Positions 38,798-41,489 of a stretch of DNA of 41,489 bases are shown one piece after another (the first letter of the stretch is position 1; every line of letters begins with the position of its first letter). Location: NCBI GenBank assembly GCA_017617035.1, contig JAFZWV010000016.1:1-41489 (forward strand), given 5' to 3'. A program made the translations under genes and the position numbers. This DNA is from Bacteroidales bacterium (lineage in GTDB: Bacteria > Bacteroidota > Bacteroidia > Bacteroidales > UBA932). The notes under the pieces are model-generated. The model saw only the letters and a program-made list of their open reading frames with translations. It ran no database searches and had not been told where the DNA came from.

Positions 38798-41489
38798 ATG
38801 CATTCTGAAACTCGCCATTTGTTCTTGTTGTTATTACTCCTTTTGGTCCTTTCCCCTTTGTTTACGATTGGGGCACAGGAAGCAACCAATGATTCTCGAG
38901 TCTCTCCTTTTTACACCGAGAAGGATAAAAAGTCACATGAGGAAAAACTGCGTGCCGAGAAAGACGCTACTATTGAAGCATTGAGGCAGGCTGCAACAAG
39001 GACCATCCCTATAGATTACTCTTCCAGAGCAGTTGGAGAGATTCCTCTTCAGGAAGGGGTGAGTTCGAGTGGCGCCAGGACGTACCAGATATCAATTCCT
39101 ACGGCAGCAGGATTTAAGTTCGTCCCCAACTTGTCTCTATGTTACAACAGTCAGGGCTCAGATGGCTTGGCCGGGTACGGATGGGACATTCAGGGTGTTT
39201 CAAGGATTTCGCTTATTAGTAAAAATAAGTATTACCACAACGAGGCAAAAGGAGCAAATGTTTATGACACAGATCCCGTATTTGCTTTGGACGGGATTCC
39301 TCTGGTGACAAATACCCAGCCAGAAACGATGGACCTTTTCCCCTTGATAACTGCCTCCGGCTACATACTTGCGGCTCCAGTATTCAATAACAGTGGATAC
39401 GTCACCTATTTTACTGTTTTGTATCCCAATGGAGTGAGCGCTATCTACGGTTTCGCCGAGGACTTGGATTATAACCTTCCCTCATATCCTGTAACTGAGA
39501 TGAGGGATAATGATGATAATAAGATATCATTCATTTATCACTTTGATTCATACAATGGCACCAGCCGTATTCTTCATGTCAGGTATGGATACAGCACCCC
39601 AAACATGTATCATGGTGAGATCACATTCGAATATGTTCAAGATACAGGGGTCACCACTCGTTATTATGCCGGTAAGCGAACTGATCTTTATTATCGGGTA
39701 ATCGAGATCGTTTCCAAGACTGACAATACTGTAATTTGCCGGCTCCCTCTCACATATGACAATAAAGATTATGTGCGGCTTTTGAGCCAGGTTGATTGCA
39801 TTTCCGGCGTGGATTCACTTCGCCCTCTTCAGTTCCAGTATGATTATTACCCTGATAGTGTTGTAAATGCTCCAGGGCACCTTTCTTTGTCCGATTCCCT
39901 TTCTTTCTCGGGTGTCTTCTCGCCAAGTGATACCAATCTGGTCTATAAGAGAGGCAAGTTCGTATACAGAAGCAACAACGACGGCATCGTTGTTTATCCT
40001 TATTATCCCAGCTATAGTTGTATTAATATATCCCCCAGCAACTATGCATTTGACAGCCTGTATCCATCGGATCAGTGTATTCTTTTTATTCCAAGTCTGA
40101 AAGAATGGAACAATCCGAATACCAGTATAACTACAGGGCCTGGGTTCCAGACCATTGAAGCGGTAGATGTCGATGGAGATGGCATTGATGAACTGGTCAA
40201 GGTTAATTTGTACAACAGTGTTTTTTCAAGCAGTAATGGCTTATCGATAACGGTATACAAATGCAACACTAATGAAATTCCGGTGCAAATAGCGCAATTT
40301 ACTATTCCGATGAGTGGGGCAATCAGTAGCGGACCATATTACAGCCCCTACCGCCGAGAATATTTTTGGGGCGATTTTTTGGGTAACGGCAAAACTCAGC
40401 TTCTGTCTGTCGCATATGATCAAAACTATAATCCTGTTCGTACTTTTGCACAGACCTGCTATGCGACGCTGATTGACATAACTGGCCAGACAAAGCTGTG
40501 TGACTATCCTTTGTTCACGTTTCCAGAGGATGGCCCTAAACGTCTTTTCACCTGCGACCTGGACAATGAATCTCAAACCAAGCTTTGCTACGCTACAGCC
40601 TCCGGGCTTGATGTATACCGTTTTGCAGGGTCATCTTTTTCCAAGGAGAAAACACTAAGTAGTGTCACATCATCCGTATTTACAACCAAATTGAATCCAG
40701 CATATATCACCGACCTAAATGGAGACGGATATGTAGATATTATGACCGCGCCACAACCTGGGCTAAACACTTATTGGACTAGGTATTCGTACAACGGTTC
40801 TGAGTTCAGTTGTTCTTTTATTTCCATCTGTTACAGATCGAGCGATGATTCCATAATCTTTATGGATATTAACCGTGACGGATTGGCAGATTTGGTGAAG
40901 ATTTCCGGAACAACTCTCTCTTCGCACAGAAACATAAAAGGTTTTTCTTTTGAGGCGGGCCAACCTTCAACGTCTGCGATATCGAACTCGAAGGGCATAT
41001 TGCAATGCAATGTGGTAGACCGATATGGGATGAGTGCTTTCATGAAAATTGACGGAAACAAGGTATATGGATTTGAGTACTCTGCAATTGCCCCCAGGAT
41101 GCGTCATATCACCAGGTCGATCGACAGTTTCGGCAAGGTCCTCGTTAATAGCTATCAATATCTACCCGATAACAGTCGCGTTTGGTCCGATCCGGATTTC
41201 ATTATCAATAACGAGGAGGGCTTTGCATTTAAGAGTATTCCATTTTATCTCTTAAATGCAGAAGATGGTTTTCTTGATGAATCCTTAAACGAGAAATACA
41301 AGGAAAATGCCTATAGCTATTACGACGGAGTCATTCACCATTTCGGACTAGGATTCTGTGGCTTTTTGAGGACCTATGCATATGATTACAGAGGCGGATT
41401 TCATACAACAACAATTGACACCTTTGACCCCCAGAAACGCGGGGTGTTGATGTCCCGACAAGTGCATAATTTTCGCGAGGAGTGTATGG
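38798..41489 (+). CDS. Secreted SpvB/Rhs-type repeat protein (partial, 5' part)
   Basis: An open frame from ATG 38798 to the right edge, 897 codons, continuing outside. It has a Leu-rich signal peptide (about 8-26), a charged helical stretch, then an SpvB-like N-terminal domain (about 70-300) with CYNSQGSDGLAGYGW (Tyr116), a central region with FG-GAP/VCBS-like calcium loops (DVDGDGIDEL near 456, CDLDNESQ near 586, DLNGDGYVDI near 638, DINRDGLADL near 689) and a TcdB-like segment (about 740-897, with HHFGLGFCGFLRT near 847). The order fits the shell-forming B component of Tc toxins and secreted Rhs proteins, whose variable C-terminus is often a toxin; that part is not in the window. The DNA is AT-richer than its neighbours. 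Confidence 0.85.
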   Translation, partial: MHSETRHLFLLLLLLLVLSPLFTIGAQEATNDSRVSPFYTEKDKKSHEEKLRAEKDATIEALRQAATRTIPIDYSSRAVGEIPLQEGVSSSGARTYQISIPTAAGFKFVPNLSLCYNSQGSDGLAGYGWDIQGVSRISLISKNKYYHNEAKGANVYDTDPVFALDGIPLVTNTQPETMDLFPLITASGYILAAPVFNNSGYVTYFTVLYPNGVSAIYGFAEDLDYNLPSYPVTEMRDNDDNKISFIYHFDSYNGTSRILHVRYGYSTPNMYHGEITFEYVQDTGVTTRYYAGKRTDLYYRVIEIVSKTDNTVICRLPLTYDNKDYVRLLSQVDCISGVDSLRPLQFQYDYYPDSVVNAPGHLSLSDSLSFSGVFSPSDTNLVYKRGKFVYRSNNDGIVVYPYYPSYSCINISPSNYAFDSLYPSDQCILFIPSLKEWNNPNTSITTGPGFQTIEAVDVDGDGIDELVKVNLYNSVFSSSNGLSITVYKCNTNEIPVQIAQFTIPMSGAISSGPYYSPYRREYFWGDFLGNGKTQLLSVAYDQNYNPVRTFAQTCYATLIDITGQTKLCDYPLFTFPEDGPKRLFTCDLDNESQTKLCYATASGLDVYRFAGSSFSKEKTLSSVTSSVFTTKLNPAYITDLNGDGYVDIMTAPQPGLNTYWTRYSYNGSEFSCSFISICYRSSDDSIIFMDINRDGLADLVKISGTTLSSHRNIKGFSFEAGQPSTSAISNSKGILQCNVVDRYGMSAFMKIDGNKVYGFEYSAIAPRMRHITRSIDSFGKVLVNSYQYLPDNSRVWSDPDFIINNEEGFAFKSIPFYLLNAEDGFLDESLNEKYKENAYSYYDGVIHHFGLGFCGFLRTYAYDYRGGFHTTTIDTFDPQKRGVLMSRQVHNFREECM

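Overview
The window looks like chromosome of an uncultured member of the Bacteroidota, probably Bacteroidales. The evidence is a DUF4290 gene in front of ftsK, a surface lipoprotein with the Fibrobacter-type paralogous domain, a ribosomal protein S1 with a long Ala/Lys/Glu-rich N-terminus, a reverse rubrerythrin, few Shine-Dalgarno sequences, and many copies of the Bacteroidota -7 promoter box TAnnTTTG. Most of the window is GC-rich housekeeping sequence. The two ends (about 1-1500 and 38.8 kb onward) and the lipoprotein gene at 2.4-3.5 kb look visibly AT-richer and carry accessory genes.

Layout. 1-1.5 kb: the 3' end of an unknown gene and a BRO-N antirepressor-like gene, each followed by a copy of the same roughly 70-nt palindromic element. 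1.5-3.5 kb (+): patatin-like phospholipase and a surface lipoprotein. 3.4-6.3 kb (-): a tight operon of HAD hydrolase, phosphate acetyltransferase (pta) and a lipoprotein esterase. 6.4-10 kb (+): long-chain acyl-CoA ligase and htpG. 10-12.8 kb: uvrB (-) and apt (+) from a shared palindromic promoter region. 12.8-19.7 kb (-): a RelA-type (p)ppGpp synthetase, mltG and a glucosaminidase; then RNase Z translationally coupled to rpsA. 19.8-24.2 kb: a YczE/YitT-like membrane protein (+), a GH2 glycosidase with pnuC (-), and recR (+). 24.3-27.4 kb: corA (-), a FISUMP lipoprotein (-) and apbE (+). 27.5-35.2 kb (-): an eight-gene run of DUF4290, ftsK, a LolA-like protein, an SPFH lipoprotein, then an HPr-kinase-like protein, an S26-type peptidase, a PqqD-like protein and an ABC exporter. 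35.3-36.6 kb (-): reverse rubrerythrin and a DJ-1/PfpI protein, with palindromes on both sides of the rubrerythrin. 36.6-38.7 kb (+): manA and alr, overlapping. 38.8 kb to the end (+): the first 897 codons of a secreted SpvB/Rhs-type protein that runs off the window.

Most notable: (1) the last four genes of the ftsK run form a stop/start-coupled cassette resembling the tailoring and export part of a peptide-modification system, with no precursor peptide visible; (2) a palindromic repeat family inserted in frame into apbE, the ABC transporter and ftsK and also present intergenically; (3) a second dispersed hairpin family (GGACTTCTCCCC arms) that occurs only at gene ends; (4) TAnnTTTG boxes a few bases before start codons in many genes, implying widespread leaderless transcription; (5) the SpvB/Rhs protein; (6) the duplicated palindromic element behind the first two genes. 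No rRNA, tRNA, CRISPR array, transposase or integrase gene was recognised. No gene-free stretch exceeds 300 bases; the largest (1289-1528) holds a repeat element and a strong terminator.
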